Shown here: piece after piece, positions 7,896-16,993 of the stretch | How the letters are laid out: each line of letters opens with the position of its first letter | Position numbering within the stretch: the first letter of the stretch is position 1 | Source of the DNA: an uncultured Traorella sp. | GTDB lineage: Bacteria; Bacillota_I; Bacilli_A; Erysipelotrichales; Erysipelotrichaceae | Assembly (NCBI GenBank): GCA_944324265.1 | Contig: CALUVS010000013.1 | Span: forward strand, 1-51,079 | Reading direction: 5' to 3' | Length of the DNA: 51,079 nt | Notes under the pieces: generated by a model | What the model was told of the DNA's origin: nothing | Database searches by the model: none | The model's input: only the letters and a program-made list of their open reading frames with translations | Position numbers and translations under genes: made by a program

Positions 7896-8728
7896 TTCGT
7901 ATTTTAGTGGATTCGTCTTCCGACATCCTTGCAAATGATTACCCTGAAAAAGTATGCAGCGTTATTCCGCTGAAAGTTAATTTTGATGGGGAAGAATATT
8001 TTGATGGCGTCAATTTAGATAGAAATGAATTTTATGAGAAATTAACCGGAAGTCAAGTATTTCCTAAAACATCTCAGCCATCTCCGCAAGCATTTTTAGA
8101 AATGTTTGAAGAAGCAAAAGAAGCCGGTGATGAAGTCATTGCCGTTCTTTTATCATCCAAAATAAGCGGAACTTATCAAAACGCTTTATTAGCGAAAAGC
8201 ATGGCAGATTATGAGAAAATATATGTAGTTGATTCCCTGAGTGCTTCCTATGGAATTCAATTTTTAGTGAATGAAGCCTTTAAATTGATTGATGAAGGAA
8301 TGGATGCAGCTCAGATTGTTGAACGTATAGAGGAACTGAAAAAACGTATTCAGATATATATCAGTGTGGAAACATTGGAATATTTATATCGAGGGGGACG
8401 TTTAAGCAAAACCTCTGCAGCTATTGGGGAACTGGCTAAGGTGAAACCGATCATTACTTTAAAAGAGGGGGAAGTCAAAGTTATCGGCAAGACTTTAGGA
8501 AAATTAAAAGTAATGAGCATGATGGCAAAAATGGCTTTGCAGGATGGCATTGATGAAAATTATCCAATGGTGATGGGATATACATCCGGCATGGAAAACT
8601 GTGATAAATTGGCTGAAAAAAGTCTTTCTTTAGGAATCAAGGAAGACAAAAGAATTCAAATCGGTCCGACAATCGGAAGCCATGTAGGACCTGGTACATT
8701 TGGACTTATCTTTATTAAACAAAACTAA
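7892..8728 (+). CDS. DegV-family fatty-acid-binding protein
   Basis: A 278-residue DegV (FakB-like) protein. It begins IRILVDSSSDI and has the family hallmarks TSQPSPQAFLEMFE, LLSSKISGTYQNA and the C-terminal GSHVGPGTFGLIF. Members bind a fatty acid and present it to the kinase FakA for acyl-phosphate formation; no FakA homologue is in this window. It overlaps marR by 4 bp and ends at a strong terminator, so marR-degV is a two-gene operon. Confidence 0.92.
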   Translation: MIRILVDSSSDILANDYPEKVCSVIPLKVNFDGEEYFDGVNLDRNEFYEKLTGSQVFPKTSQPSPQAFLEMFEEAKEAGDEVIAVLLSSKISGTYQNALLAKSMADYEKIYVVDSLSASYGIQFLVNEAFKLIDEGMDAAQIVERIEELKKRIQIYISVETLEYLYRGGRLSKTSAAIGELAKVKPIITLKEGEVKVIGKTLGKLKVMSMMAKMALQDGIDENYPMVMGYTSGMENCDKLAEKSLSLGIKEDKRIQIGPTIGSHVGPGTFGLIFIKQN

Positions 8729-8753
8729 CATCCATGAATTTGGATGTTTTTTT
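8727..8753 (+). terminator. Terminator after degV
   Basis: Stem ACATCCA/TGGATGT (8728-8734/8741-8747) followed by seven or more T. The stem overlaps the last base of the degV stop codon. Confidence 0.85.
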
Positions 8754-8846
8754 GATGTGTTTGAAACAGTTCATTTCTATATAGTTCAAAGAATAGTTTG
8801 AATGTAAGAAGTGTATGTGATTTTATGCACAATGCATTTAAAATGA

Positions 8847-8875
8847 TTGTCGAGTCCACTTGTAAGTGCTATAAT
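8847..8875 (+). promoter_or_regulatory. Promoter of pgk-tpiA
   Basis: TTGTCG (8847-8852), a 17-bp spacer and TATAAT (8870-8875) with the extended TGC just before it. It lies 30 bp before the pgk ATG. Confidence 0.75.
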
Positions 8876-8905
8876 ATGCGTGTAAACCAAGGAGGAATTT
8901 TTATT

Positions 8906-10102
8906 ATGGCAAAAAGAACTGTTAAAGATTTGGATGTTGCCGGAAAACGCGTCATTGTTCGTGTTGACTTCAACGTTCCTAGAAAAGACGGTGTAATTAC
9001 TAACGATAATCGTATCGTTGCTGCACTGCCAACAATCAACTACTTAGTTGAAAATAAAGCAAAAGTAATTCTGTTATCTCACTTAGGAAAAGTAGATCAC
9101 AAAGATCCAGAAAAATGTGAAGCAGATAAGAAGAAAAACGATATGGCTTGCGTCGGAAAACGTTTAGCTGAATTAGTAGATACAAAAGTTACTTTCGTTC
9201 CTGTAACTCGCGGTGAAGAATTAGAAAAAGCTGTTGCAGAAATGAAAGATGGCGAAATCGTGTTGATGCAGAATACACGTTATGAAAAAGGTGAAAGCAA
9301 AAATGATCCTGAATTAGGTAAATATTGGGCAAGTCTTGGTGACCTGTTCGTAGAAGATGCATTTGGTTCAGTACACCGTGCACACGCTTCTACAGTTGGA
9401 ATTCCTTCTATCTTACCTTCTGCTTTAGGTTTCTTAGTAGAAAAAGAAGTGAAGATGTTAGGTGCTGCAGTAGATACTCCGGTTCACCCATTCGTAGCAA
9501 TCATCGGCGGTGCGAAAGTATCTGATAAAATTGCAGTTGTTGACAATCTGTTAAAGATTGCAGATAAAGTTATTATCGGCGGTGGTATGGCTTATACATT
9601 CCTGAAAGCGAAAGGATTGGAAGTTGGTACTTCATTATTGGAAGAAGACCGCATTGAATTAGCAAAAGAATATTTAGCTAAAGCCGGCGATAAGTTAGTA
9701 TTGCCTGTAGATAACGTATGTGCAGATAAATTTGCGGAAGATGCAAATACAAAAGTATGTGACTCTGAAGCTATGCCTGCAGATATGATGGGCTTGGATA
9801 TCGGACCTAAGACTGTTGCTTTATACAGAGAAGTTCTTCAGGGAGCTAAGACTGTTGTATGGAATGGTCCTATGGGTGTATTCGAAATGAAACCATTCGC
9901 AACAGGTACACTTGAAGTATGCAAGGCTATTTCTGAATTGCCAGGTGCTACTACAGTTATCGGCGGCGGTGACTCTGCTGCTGCAGCTATCCAATTAGGA
10001 TTCGCTGACAAATTCTCTCACATCTCTACAGGTGGAGGAGCATCATTAGAATATATGGAAGGAAAAGAATTACCAGGTATTGCGGTAATTGCGGACAGAT
10101 AA
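8906..10102 (+). CDS. pgk: Phosphoglycerate kinase
   Basis: Glycolytic enzyme that transfers phosphate from 1,3-bisphosphoglycerate to ADP (398 residues, usual length). The ATG at 8906 is chosen because AAGGAGG sits 10 bp upstream and the protein then starts [20 protein letters not shown]. Motifs: [15 protein letters not shown] for substrate, ARAHAST-like [17 protein letters not shown], and the C-terminal nucleotide loop GGGDSAAA with [10 protein letters not shown]. tpiA follows one base after the stop, so the two glycolytic enzymes share a message. Confidence 0.97.
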   Translation: MAKRTVKDLDVAGKRVIVRVDFNVPRKDGVITNDNRIVAALPTINYLVENKAKVILLSHLGKVDHKDPEKCEADKKKNDMACVGKRLAELVDTKVTFVPVTRGEELEKAVAEMKDGEIVLMQNTRYEKGESKNDPELGKYWASLGDLFVEDAFGSVHRAHASTVGIPSILPSALGFLVEKEVKMLGAAVDTPVHPFVAIIGGAKVSDKIAVVDNLLKIADKVIIGGGMAYTFLKAKGLEVGTSLLEEDRIELAKEYLAKAGDKLVLPVDNVCADKFAEDANTKVCDSEAMPADMMGLDIGPKTVALYREVLQGAKTVVWNGPMGVFEMKPFATGTLEVCKAISELPGATTVIGGGDSAAAAIQLGFADKFSHISTGGGASLEYMEGKELPGIAVIADR

Positions 10103-10103
10103 G

Positions 10104-10847
10104 ATGAGAAAACCTATTATTGTTGGAAACTGGAAAATGAATAAAACAATCAAGGAAGCAGTTGAATTTATTGATGCTGTAGATCCTTGCTGCCACGATG
10201 GGGCTACTTATGGTGTAGCAACATCATTCCTTGCATTGAATGATTCCATCAAACATGCAAAAAACTTAATTGTTGCAGCTGAAAACTGCCACTTCGAAGA
10301 CAATGGTGCATTTACAGGTGAAGTAAGTGTTCCTATGCTGGAAGAAATCGGCGTTAAATACTGCATCATCGGTCACTCTGAACGTCGTACAATGTTCGGT
10401 GATACAGATGAAACTGTCAACAAGAAAGCAAAACGCTTGATTGCTGCAGGAATTACACCAATTGTATGTTTAGGTGAAACTGAAGCACAGTTTGATGCCG
10501 GTGAAACTGAACAAGTGATTCGTTCACAGATCAGCGGTTCTTTAGCTGATATGTGTCCAAAATGTGTAGCTGACATTGTCATTGCTTATGAACCAATTTG
10601 GGCTATCGGTACTGGTAAATCAGCTACAAAAGAAATTGCGCAGAACTGCTGCCACATCGTACGTGACCAAGTACGTGTGATGTATGGGGATGAAGCAGCT
10701 GACAAAGTTCGCATTCAATATGGCGGATCAGTAAAACCAGAAAACATTGCTGAATATATGGCAATGGAAGATATTGATGGTGCTTTGATCGGCGGTGCTT
10801 CATTGAAGGCTGATTCATTCAAAGAAATCATCGAAAAGACTCGATAG
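10104..10847 (+). CDS. tpiA: Triosephosphate isomerase
   Basis: Interconverts dihydroxyacetone phosphate and glyceraldehyde-3-phosphate. The 247-residue TIM barrel starts MRKPIIVGNWKMNK and shows the catalytic His in IIGHSERR, the catalytic Glu in AYEPIWAIGTGKSA, and the phosphate loop YGGSVKPEN. The start at 10104 lies one base after the pgk stop. A strong terminator follows. Confidence 0.97.
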   Translation: MRKPIIVGNWKMNKTIKEAVEFIDAVDPCCHDGATYGVATSFLALNDSIKHAKNLIVAAENCHFEDNGAFTGEVSVPMLEEIGVKYCIIGHSERRTMFGDTDETVNKKAKRLIAAGITPIVCLGETEAQFDAGETEQVIRSQISGSLADMCPKCVADIVIAYEPIWAIGTGKSATKEIAQNCCHIVRDQVRVMYGDEAADKVRIQYGGSVKPENIAEYMAMEDIDGALIGGASLKADSFKEIIEKTR

Positions 10848-10853
10848 TAAATC

Positions 10854-10879
10854 AGAGCTGGCTGAGACCAGCTCTTTTT
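10854..10879 (+). terminator. Terminator after tpiA
   Basis: AGAGCTGG, 6-base loop, CCAGCTCT, then TTTT. Confidence 0.9.
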
Positions 10880-10890
10880 CATGAACTCAA

Positions 10891-10935
10891 ATAGATATTC
10901 AATTAAGGTAATGATTGGATATCTATTTTTTTTTA
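10891..10935 (+). terminator. Second terminator-like hairpin after tpiA
   Basis: ATAGATATTC (10891-10900) pairs with GGATATCTAT (10917-10926; one G-T pair) and is followed by eight T. It backs up the first terminator before the liv promoter. Confidence 0.6.
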
Positions 10936-10971
10936 TTTCTGAACAATGATACAAGTCGGAATCACTAGGGG

Positions 10972-10985
10972 TGAAAACGATTACT
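10972..10985 (+). promoter_or_regulatory. cre-like catabolite site before livK
   Basis: TGAAAACGATTACT matches TGWAARCGYTWNCW at 13 of 14 positions. It ends 29 bp upstream of the -35 box of livK, again an upstream, activation-type position. Confidence 0.55.
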
Positions 10986-11014
10986 GAAAAATATTGAAAA
11001 TTTATAAAAATGTA

Positions 11015-11042
11015 TTGAAATATTTTCATTAAGTTGTATAAT
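11015..11042 (+). promoter_or_regulatory. Promoter of the liv operon
   Basis: TTGAAA (11015-11020), a 16-bp spacer and TATAAT (11037-11042), followed by a short leader and AAAGGAGA before the livK ATG. Confidence 0.75.
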
Positions 11043-11077
11043 GGCTTTAACAAGTTTCAGAAAAGGAGATAGTTCAT

Positions 11078-12277
11078 ATGAAAAAGTTTTGGAAAATGCT
11101 TATTGTCGCATGTCTGTCGATGACAGCATTAACAGCATGCGGAAATGATGACGGCGGTTCGGAAGCGCCGACAGATTCGACAACAGAATCGGATACAATT
11201 AAAATTGGTCTGCATTATGAATTAAGCGGTTCAACAGCTGATTATGGAAATGCAGAACTGAAAGGTTCACAGTTAGCGATTGCTCAGGCCAATGAACGAC
11301 TTGGGGAAGAAGTCTATGTAGATGTGACTTATGATAACCGTGGAGATCCAGCTGAAGCTGTCACTTTAGCGGCTCGTTTAGCTGAAGATGGTGTGGCAGG
11401 GGTAGTAGGGCCTGCAACATCTGGGGCAAGTACAGCTACTTATCAAACATCGAATGATAATCAGGTAGTTGTCATTTCACCTTCTGCAACTGCTAATAAT
11501 CAGACATTGGTAGATCCTAGCAATCCGGAATCCGATGTATATGATTATGTATTCCGTGTATGCTTTGAGGATACTTATCAAGGGGCTGCCATGGCACAGT
11601 TTGCCTTTGATAACTTAGGTGCTTCAAAAGCCATCGTTTACGGTGATACTTCCAGTGAATACGGCAAAGGTTTAATGGATGCATTCTCTGAACACTTTAC
11701 AAGTTTGGGCGGAGAAGTCGTAGATACGATGAGTTATGTTGCCGGGGAAACTGAATTCTCAAGTGTATTGACAAATATTGCTGCTCAAGACTTTGATGTT
11801 TTATATATCGCAGGTTATTATTCAGAAGCTGGTTTGATTATCAAACAGGCCAGAGCTGCCGGCATTGATTGTCCTATCTTAGGTCCGGATGGATTTGAAT
11901 CTACAACCTTAAGTGATTTAGCCGGTGTTGAAAATCTGAATGATGTTTACTTTACAACAGCTTATACAACAGTAGGTGCTTCTGATGAATTGCAGGCATT
12001 TATTGATGCTTATAAAGCTGAATATAATGAAGATCCAAATATGTTCTCTGCATTGGCTTATGATTCCACAAATCTATTGATTCAGGCCATTGAAGAAGCT
12101 GGAACAACTGATCCGGAAACATTGAAACAGACTTTAGAAAATATTGAATTTGATGGTATTACAGGTTCATTTGTCTTTGATGAAACGCATACTCCGGTAA
12201 AACCTGTATTGGTTGTGGAATTTGTGGATGGCGTACAAACAAATGCCATTTCCGTCAATCCTTCTTTAGATGAATGA
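11078..12277 (+). CDS. livK: Branched-chain amino acid ABC transporter, substrate-binding lipoprotein
   Basis: A 399-residue class I binding protein that captures leucine, isoleucine, valine or a related amino acid outside the membrane. The signal peptide ends in LTACG (lipid-modified Cys at about 21), followed by an acidic Ser/Thr linker. The mature part starts IKIGLHYELSGSTADYG and shows GPATSGAS and VISPSATAN, typical of LivJ/LivK folds. It is the first gene of livKHMGF. A hairpin in the gap before livH could keep livK mRNA levels above those of the later genes. Confidence 0.94.
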   Translation: MKKFWKMLIVACLSMTALTACGNDDGGSEAPTDSTTESDTIKIGLHYELSGSTADYGNAELKGSQLAIAQANERLGEEVYVDVTYDNRGDPAEAVTLAARLAEDGVAGVVGPATSGASTATYQTSNDNQVVVISPSATANNQTLVDPSNPESDVYDYVFRVCFEDTYQGAAMAQFAFDNLGASKAIVYGDTSSEYGKGLMDAFSEHFTSLGGEVVDTMSYVAGETEFSSVLTNIAAQDFDVLYIAGYYSEAGLIIKQARAAGIDCPILGPDGFESTTLSDLAGVENLNDVYFTTAYTTVGASDELQAFIDAYKAEYNEDPNMFSALAYDSTNLLIQAIEEAGTTDPETLKQTLENIEFDGITGSFVFDETHTPVKPVLVVEFVDGVQTNAISVNPSLDE

Positions 12278-12300
12278 TGCGATGATGCTTGAAATGAAAA

Positions 12301-12326
12301 AATAGGAGAAGTTATTTTCTCCTATT
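12301..12326 (+). promoter_or_regulatory. Intra-operon hairpin between livK and livH
   Basis: AATAGGAGAA (12301-12310) and TTCTCCTATT (12317-12326) form a perfect 10-bp stem. Only a short T stretch follows, so it is more likely a partial terminator or an RNA-stabilising stem than a full stop. Such stems after binding-protein genes are common in ABC operons. Confidence 0.65.
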
Positions 12327-12350
12327 TTACCCATTATAGGAGGATAAAAT

Positions 12351-13229
12351 ATGACAGTATTTCTTCAGCAGATCATTAACGGACTGTCGCTTGGAAGTAT
12401 CTATGCCTTGATTGCATTAGGATACACGATGGTTTATGGGATTATAAAATTAATTAATTTTGCTCACGGTGATATTTATATGCTGGGAGCTTATATTGGA
12501 TTTATTGCTGTGACCAGCTTGGGATTAGGATTCTTTCCGGCATTATTGGCTGCAATGGCAGGATGTGCTTTGATTGGTGTTATTATTGAACGTGTTGCTT
12601 ATAAGCCATTGCGTCATGCGACACGTATTACGGCCTTGATCACAGCGATTGGTGTCAGTTATTTCCTGCAGGCAGGAACACAGCGTGTGATGGGAACAGG
12701 TGTAAAAACATTCCCGAATGTATTAAGCAATGAAGTATTTATGATTGGCGGAGTGCGTATTACTTCTCAGCAGATCATTATCTTTATTACAACTATCGTA
12801 TTGATGCTGGTATTGCAGTTTATTGTTAAAAAGACCAAGATCGGAAGAGCGATGCGTGCTGTGTCTGTAGATGCGGATGCTGCAAAATTGATGGGAATCA
12901 ATGTAGATGCGACCATTTCTTATACCTTTGCCATTGGTTCAGCTCTTGCTGGTGCCGCTGGGGTATTGGTCGGTATTTATTACAATTCCATCAATCCGCT
13001 GATGGGAACATTGCCGGGTGTCAAAGCCTTTATTGCCGCTGTTTTCGGCGGTATCGGAATTATTCCGGGAGCGATGTTCGGCGGATTCTTCATTGGCGTC
13101 TGTGAGACCTTGATTGCCGGATATGGCGGATCTTTATATAAAGATGCAGTAGTTTATATTATTTTAATTGTTATCCTGATCATCAAACCAGCCGGATTAT
13201 TAGGTAAGAATGTAAAGGAAAAGGTATAA
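12351..13229 (+). CDS. livH: Branched-chain amino acid ABC transporter, permease LivH
   Basis: A 292-residue membrane permease with about eight hydrophobic segments. It starts with the typical LivH sequence QQIINGLSLGSIYALIALGYTMVYG-like block, followed by INFAHGD, and has the ABC-contacting loop RAVSVDADAAKLMGIN. An AGGAGG site lies upstream. It pairs with LivM (4 bp downstream of the stop) to form the channel. Confidence 0.95.
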   Translation: MTVFLQQIINGLSLGSIYALIALGYTMVYGIIKLINFAHGDIYMLGAYIGFIAVTSLGLGFFPALLAAMAGCALIGVIIERVAYKPLRHATRITALITAIGVSYFLQAGTQRVMGTGVKTFPNVLSNEVFMIGGVRITSQQIIIFITTIVLMLVLQFIVKKTKIGRAMRAVSVDADAAKLMGINVDATISYTFAIGSALAGAAGVLVGIYYNSINPLMGTLPGVKAFIAAVFGGIGIIPGAMFGGFFIGVCETLIAGYGGSLYKDAVVYIILIVILIIKPAGLLGKNVKEKV

Positions 13230-13233
13230 GCTT

Positions 13234-14193
13234 ATGAAAGATAGATTTAAGAAAACAAATCTTTGCTGGCTGGCCGCAATTATTTTGTCTTATGTTATTT
13301 TGACTGCTTTGATGCAGGCTGGTATCATTGATGCAGTCTATGAAACGGTATTATCAACAATCATGATCAATATCATTTTAGCGATATCTTTGAATTTGAT
13401 CATTGGAATTACCGGTCAATTTTCATTGGGACATGCCGGTTTTATGTGCATTGGTGCTTATAGTGCCGGTGTTATGATGAAACAGATGCCGGGAATGGGC
13501 GGCTTTCTTGTCGGAATTCTGATTGGTTTTGTGATTTCCGCTTTGGTCGCATTGATTGTATCGATTCCGACATTGCGTTTAAAGGGTGACTATTTGGCGA
13601 TTGCGACATTGGGCTTTGGTGAAATTATCCGTATTATTGTTTTGAATATGACGATTACTAACGGTGCTGCCGGATTAGTATTGCAGAAAGTAGTAACTTT
13701 CCCATTTATCTTTGCAGCGATGGTATTGAGCACGATTGTCATTGTTAATTTTGGCTGCAGTGCTCCGGGACGTGCATGTATTTCTGTCCGAGAAGATGAA
13801 ATTGCTTCTGAAGCGATGGGAATCAACACAACAAAATACAAAGTTATGGCCTTTGTGATCGGTGCGATGATTGCTTCATTGGCTGGAGCTTTATATGCCG
13901 GCAACTTCTATGTTATTCGCCCGGATATGTTTACATTCAATCGTTCAATTGATATTTTGGTTATCGTTGTCTTCGGCGGTATGGGTTCAATGACCGGCAG
14001 CTATATTGCAGCGATTGTGATTGGATTATTGAATAACTTCCTGCAGTCCTTTGCGGCTGTACGTATGATCATTTATGGATTAGCCTTAGTATTGATCATG
14101 ATTTTCCGTCCAAGCGGTCTGCTGGGAACAAAGGAATTTACCTTTACCTCTTTATTCAATAGATTTTCTAAAAGAAAGGGGGAAGCACAATGA
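13234..14193 (+). CDS. livM: Branched-chain amino acid ABC transporter, permease LivM
   Basis: A 319-residue permease. It shows the LivM signature ISLNLIIGITGQFSLGHAGF, PTLRLKGDYLAIATLGFGEI, and the coupling loop SVREDEIASEAMGIN. The C-terminus has IFRPSGLLG. It overlaps the livG ATG by 4 bp, so expression is coupled. Confidence 0.95.
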   Translation: MKDRFKKTNLCWLAAIILSYVILTALMQAGIIDAVYETVLSTIMINIILAISLNLIIGITGQFSLGHAGFMCIGAYSAGVMMKQMPGMGGFLVGILIGFVISALVALIVSIPTLRLKGDYLAIATLGFGEIIRIIVLNMTITNGAAGLVLQKVVTFPFIFAAMVLSTIVIVNFGCSAPGRACISVREDEIASEAMGINTTKYKVMAFVIGAMIASLAGALYAGNFYVIRPDMFTFNRSIDILVIVVFGGMGSMTGSYIAAIVIGLLNNFLQSFAAVRMIIYGLALVLIMIFRPSGLLGTKEFTFTSLFNRFSKRKGEAQ

Positions 14194-14966
14194 GCCTTTT
14201 GAAGGTGTCTGATTTAACGAAAAATTTCGGCGGTCTGTGTGCTGTCTCCCATGTCAATATGGAAATTGAAGAAAAAGAATTGATCGGTTTGATTGGTCCG
14301 AATGGTGCTGGGAAAACAACCTTGTTTAATTTGCTTACCGGTGTCTATGAACCAAGTGAGGGAACTATTGAACTGAATGTCGATGGACAAATGAAAAGCA
14401 TCGGCGGTTTAAAACCTTATGTGATTACAGGATTAGGATTGGCTCGTACTTTTCAGAACATTCGTTTATTTAAAAACCTCAGTGTTTTAGATAATGTTAA
14501 GATCGGTATGCAGAAAGATATTCAATACGGTGTATTTTCTGCCGTTCTGAGAAGCAATGCTTACTATCGAGAAGAAAAAAGAGTCGAAGAAAAAGCAATG
14601 GAATTACTTCGAGTTGTCAATTTAGATAAAAAGAAAGATGAAAAAGCAATGAATCTTCCTTATGGAGAACAGCGAAAACTGGAAATAGCCCGTGCCTTAG
14701 CTACAGATCCAAAGATTTTGTTTTTGGATGAACCTGCAGCAGGAATGAATCCGCAGGAAACAACCGAACTGACAGAATTGATTCATCAGATCAAAGAAAA
14801 TTTCAATCTGACAATTGTCTTAATTGAACATGATATGTCTTTGGTCATGTCCATCTGTGAACGAATTTATGTATTGGATTACGGTAAATTATTGGCATCA
14901 GGAGTTCCGGAAGTCATCAAGAATGATTCGAAGGTTATTGAGGCTTATCTTGGGGAGGAAATCTAA
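14190..14966 (+). CDS. livG: Branched-chain amino acid ABC transporter, ATPase LivG
   Basis: A 258-residue ABC ATPase. Walker A GPNGAGKTT lies near residue 37, the Q-loop region reads ARTFQNIRLF (LivG signature), a degenerate signature reads LPYGEQRKLEIARAL, and Walker B reads ILFLDEPAAGMNP. The C-terminal VIEAYLGEE is typical of the family. It overlaps livM by 4 bp and livF begins one base after its stop. Confidence 0.95.
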   Translation: MSLLKVSDLTKNFGGLCAVSHVNMEIEEKELIGLIGPNGAGKTTLFNLLTGVYEPSEGTIELNVDGQMKSIGGLKPYVITGLGLARTFQNIRLFKNLSVLDNVKIGMQKDIQYGVFSAVLRSNAYYREEKRVEEKAMELLRVVNLDKKKDEKAMNLPYGEQRKLEIARALATDPKILFLDEPAAGMNPQETTELTELIHQIKENFNLTIVLIEHDMSLVMSICERIYVLDYGKLLASGVPEVIKNDSKVIEAYLGEEI

Positions 14967-14967
14967 T

Positions 14968-15672
14968 ATGCTTGAAATTAAAAATCTGAATGTGCATTAT
15001 GGTGTCATTCATGCTTTGAAAGATGCCTCACTGACTGTGAATGAAGGAGAAATTGTTTCATTGATCGGGGCCAATGGTGCCGGAAAAACAACACTGCTGC
15101 ATGCTATCAGCGGTATCTTGAAAATTACCAGCGGAGAAATTCTGTTTGAAGATAAAAAATTAAATAAGATCAGTGCCAAAGATATTGTTGCCTGCGGAAT
15201 TACACAGGTACCGGAAGGAAGAAGAATTTTCTCCGGTTTGAGTGTCTATGAAAATTTGCAGATGGGAGCCTATCTTCGAAAAGATAAGGAAGGCATTGCT
15301 CAGGATTTAGAAATGGTCTATGAACGATTTCCGATTCTGAAGAAAAGAAGCAATCAGGATGCTTCAACCTTATCCGGCGGGGAACAGCAGATGCTGGCGA
15401 TGGGCCGAGCATTAATGGCACGTCCGAAGATCTTATTGCTGGATGAACCAAGCATGGGGTTAGCTCCGATATTGGTGCGTGAGATTTTTCATATTATTAA
15501 GGATATCAATGAACAAGGAACGACAATATTATTGGTTGAACAAAATGCCCGCATGGCATTATCGATTGCCGATCGTGCCTATGTCCTAGAAAACGGCAGT
15601 ATTGTATTATCAGGAACAGGGAAAGAACTGGCTGCCAGCGAAGATATTCAGAAAGCTTATTTGGGAGGATAA
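14968..15672 (+). CDS. livF: Branched-chain amino acid ABC transporter, ATPase LivF
   Basis: A 234-residue ABC ATPase. The start at 14968 is chosen because GGGGAGGA lies just upstream (inside livG) and the protein then begins MLEIKNLNVHYGVIHALKD. Walker A is GANGAGKTT, the LivF-specific VPEGRRIFSGLSVYENL follows, the signature is LSGGEQQMLAMGRAL and Walker B is LLLDEPSMGLAP. A CBS-domain gene begins 2 bp after the stop, inside the same operon. Confidence 0.95.
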   Translation: MLEIKNLNVHYGVIHALKDASLTVNEGEIVSLIGANGAGKTTLLHAISGILKITSGEILFEDKKLNKISAKDIVACGITQVPEGRRIFSGLSVYENLQMGAYLRKDKEGIAQDLEMVYERFPILKKRSNQDASTLSGGEQQMLAMGRALMARPKILLLDEPSMGLAPILVREIFHIIKDINEQGTTILLVEQNARMALSIADRAYVLENGSIVLSGTGKELAASEDIQKAYLGG

Positions 15673-15674
15673 TT

Positions 15675-16334
15675 ATGTACGTTAAAAATAAAATGACTGT
15701 AAATCCGATTGTCGTAACTTCAACGGATGTGATTTCCAAAGCATCGGATCTGATGACTGAAAAAAATCTGCATCGTATTCCGGTTGTAGACAATGGGAAG
15801 CTGGTAGGACTTGTAACAAAGGGATTGATTTCTTCTAATGTAGGAGGCACTACAAGCTTAAGTATTTTTGAATTGAACTATCTGTTAAATAAAACGCCGG
15901 TAAGAGATATCATGATCAAGGCGAAAAAGTTAGTAACGATTCATCAAGATGAATTGCTGGAAGAAGCAGCTTTATTGATGCTGAAGCATGATATTGGCTG
16001 TCTTCCGGTCATCAATGACATGGGAGAACTGGTCGGCATCTTAACTCAGAATGACCTCTTTGCAGCTTTCTTGGATCTATTGGGATGGGAAAGCGGCAGC
16101 CGTATTGTCGTGAAGGTAAAAGACGGCATCGGTGTGATCGGTGATATTTCCAAAATATATGTCAAAAACAATGCAAATATGACACATATCGGAGTATATC
16201 GAACAGATCTAGAAAACTGTGAAGTTGTAATTCGTACGGAACTTGCAGATACGAAGCAGCTGGAAAAAGATTTAAATGAGAATGGTTTTCTGGTAACCAG
16301 TATATACAATAAAAATAATAGTGATAGTGAATAG
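15675..16334 (+). CDS. CBS-pair plus ACT-like protein, AcuB-like, in the liv operon
   Basis: A 219-residue cytoplasmic protein. Two CBS motifs are visible: MTVNPIVVTSTDVISKASDLM..HRIPVVDNGKLVGLVT (about 7-53) and DIMIKAKKLVTIHQDELLEEAA..GCLPVINDMGELVGILTQNDL (about 77-132). The last third (about 140-219) reads like an ACT or AcuB-type C-terminal domain (VVKVKDGIGVIGDISKIY). CBS pairs bind adenosyl ligands and ACT domains often bind amino acids, so a sensor role for the transporter or for branched-chain metabolism is a fair inference. It starts 2 bp after livF, and similar genes follow liv operons in some streptococci. Confidence 0.85.
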   Translation: MYVKNKMTVNPIVVTSTDVISKASDLMTEKNLHRIPVVDNGKLVGLVTKGLISSNVGGTTSLSIFELNYLLNKTPVRDIMIKAKKLVTIHQDELLEEAALLMLKHDIGCLPVINDMGELVGILTQNDLFAAFLDLLGWESGSRIVVKVKDGIGVIGDISKIYVKNNANMTHIGVYRTDLENCEVVIRTELADTKQLEKDLNENGFLVTSIYNKNNSDSE

Positions 16335-16357
16335 ATGAACTATTCACTATTTTTTTA
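16324..16357 (+). terminator. Terminator of the liv operon
   Basis: Perfect 11-bp stem (16324-16334/16340-16350) with a 5-base loop and seven T. The left arm contains the stop codon of the CBS gene. Confidence 0.92.
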
Positions 16358-16412
16358 ATTATCCATAAAGAATGTTGATATAACTGTTAAACTGATGGCA
16401 GGAGGAAGAATT

Positions 16413-16745
16413 ATGGATAAGATGAAAAGAAAAAACATTTATGAATTATGTGAGTTATTGAATGATGAAAAGCAATTGGATGTATCAGATTTTATGCATC
16501 GGCTGTATAGCTTAAAGCTAGTGGATTATAATTATATGGATACATTGAAGGACTATAACTCGATGGAATATTTTGAATTGGTGGATTGTGTCAATGAAGA
16601 GGTATTATTGGCTATTTTGACTTATGCCATGCGATTGGAGCGTATACATAAAGGAACATTGGATTTCTATGCCAAAAACGGTGATTTGGCACGTACTTTG
16701 AATCGTTTGAAATTGCTGAATGAAAGTGAGCTTTCACAATCATGA
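16413..16745 (+). CDS. Small conserved-looking protein, possible DUF6508-like
   Basis: A 110-residue acidic protein with no signal or membrane segment. The start at 16413 is preferred over an upstream ATG because GGAGGA lies 7-12 bp before it. The C-terminal part, LLAILTYAMRLERIHKGTLD followed by GDLARTLNRLKLL, recalls the LTYxxRxER...G...LxRL pattern of DUF6508 proteins; this is a by-eye match only. It lies between the liv terminator and the next small gene. Function unknown. Confidence 0.65.
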   Translation: MDKMKRKNIYELCELLNDEKQLDVSDFMHRLYSLKLVDYNYMDTLKDYNSMEYFELVDCVNEEVLLAILTYAMRLERIHKGTLDFYAKNGDLARTLNRLKLLNESELSQS

Positions 16746-16799
16746 TATGACATAGTTCTTGTCTGACTTTGTTTATGATACTTTTAAAGGAAGTGAGGT

Positions 16800-16988
16800 A
16801 TGCGTCAGCGCATTGGTTTCATTCTATGTATCAGCGGTATTGTGCTGCTGTTTGAACCCAATTTTGATATGGAACAAATGATTTATACATTGAATTACGG
16901 ACTTACGCAATATTGGCCTGTGGGGCTTATTTTATTGGGGTTTATGATGATGCAGAAAAAGCAGACAAGACGGTCAAATAAAAGATAA
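16800..16988 (+). CDS. Small membrane protein, LiaF/DUF5668-type transmembrane segment
   Basis: A 62-residue protein with two hydrophobic helices (about 5-20 and 39-51) and a basic C-terminal tail. The pattern GFILCISGIVLL...YWPVGLILLGFMM resembles the small LiaF-like/DUF5668 membrane module, where a YWPxxLIxxG motif is typical. GGAAGTGAGG precedes the ATG. It may share a message with the upstream small gene. No function can be assigned. Confidence 0.65.
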   Translation: MRQRIGFILCISGIVLLFEPNFDMEQMIYTLNYGLTQYWPVGLILLGFMMMQKKQTRRSNKR

Positions 16989-16993
16989 AAAAC

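Noticed and set aside
8798-8905. N-terminal extension of phosphoglycerate kinase from an upstream ATG
   Set aside because: The extension covers the promoter and the AAGGAGG site; the conserved protein starts at 8906.
14824-14967. N-terminal extension of LivF overlapping livG
   Set aside because: It is the other frame of livG; the conserved ATPase start with its ribosome site is at 14968.
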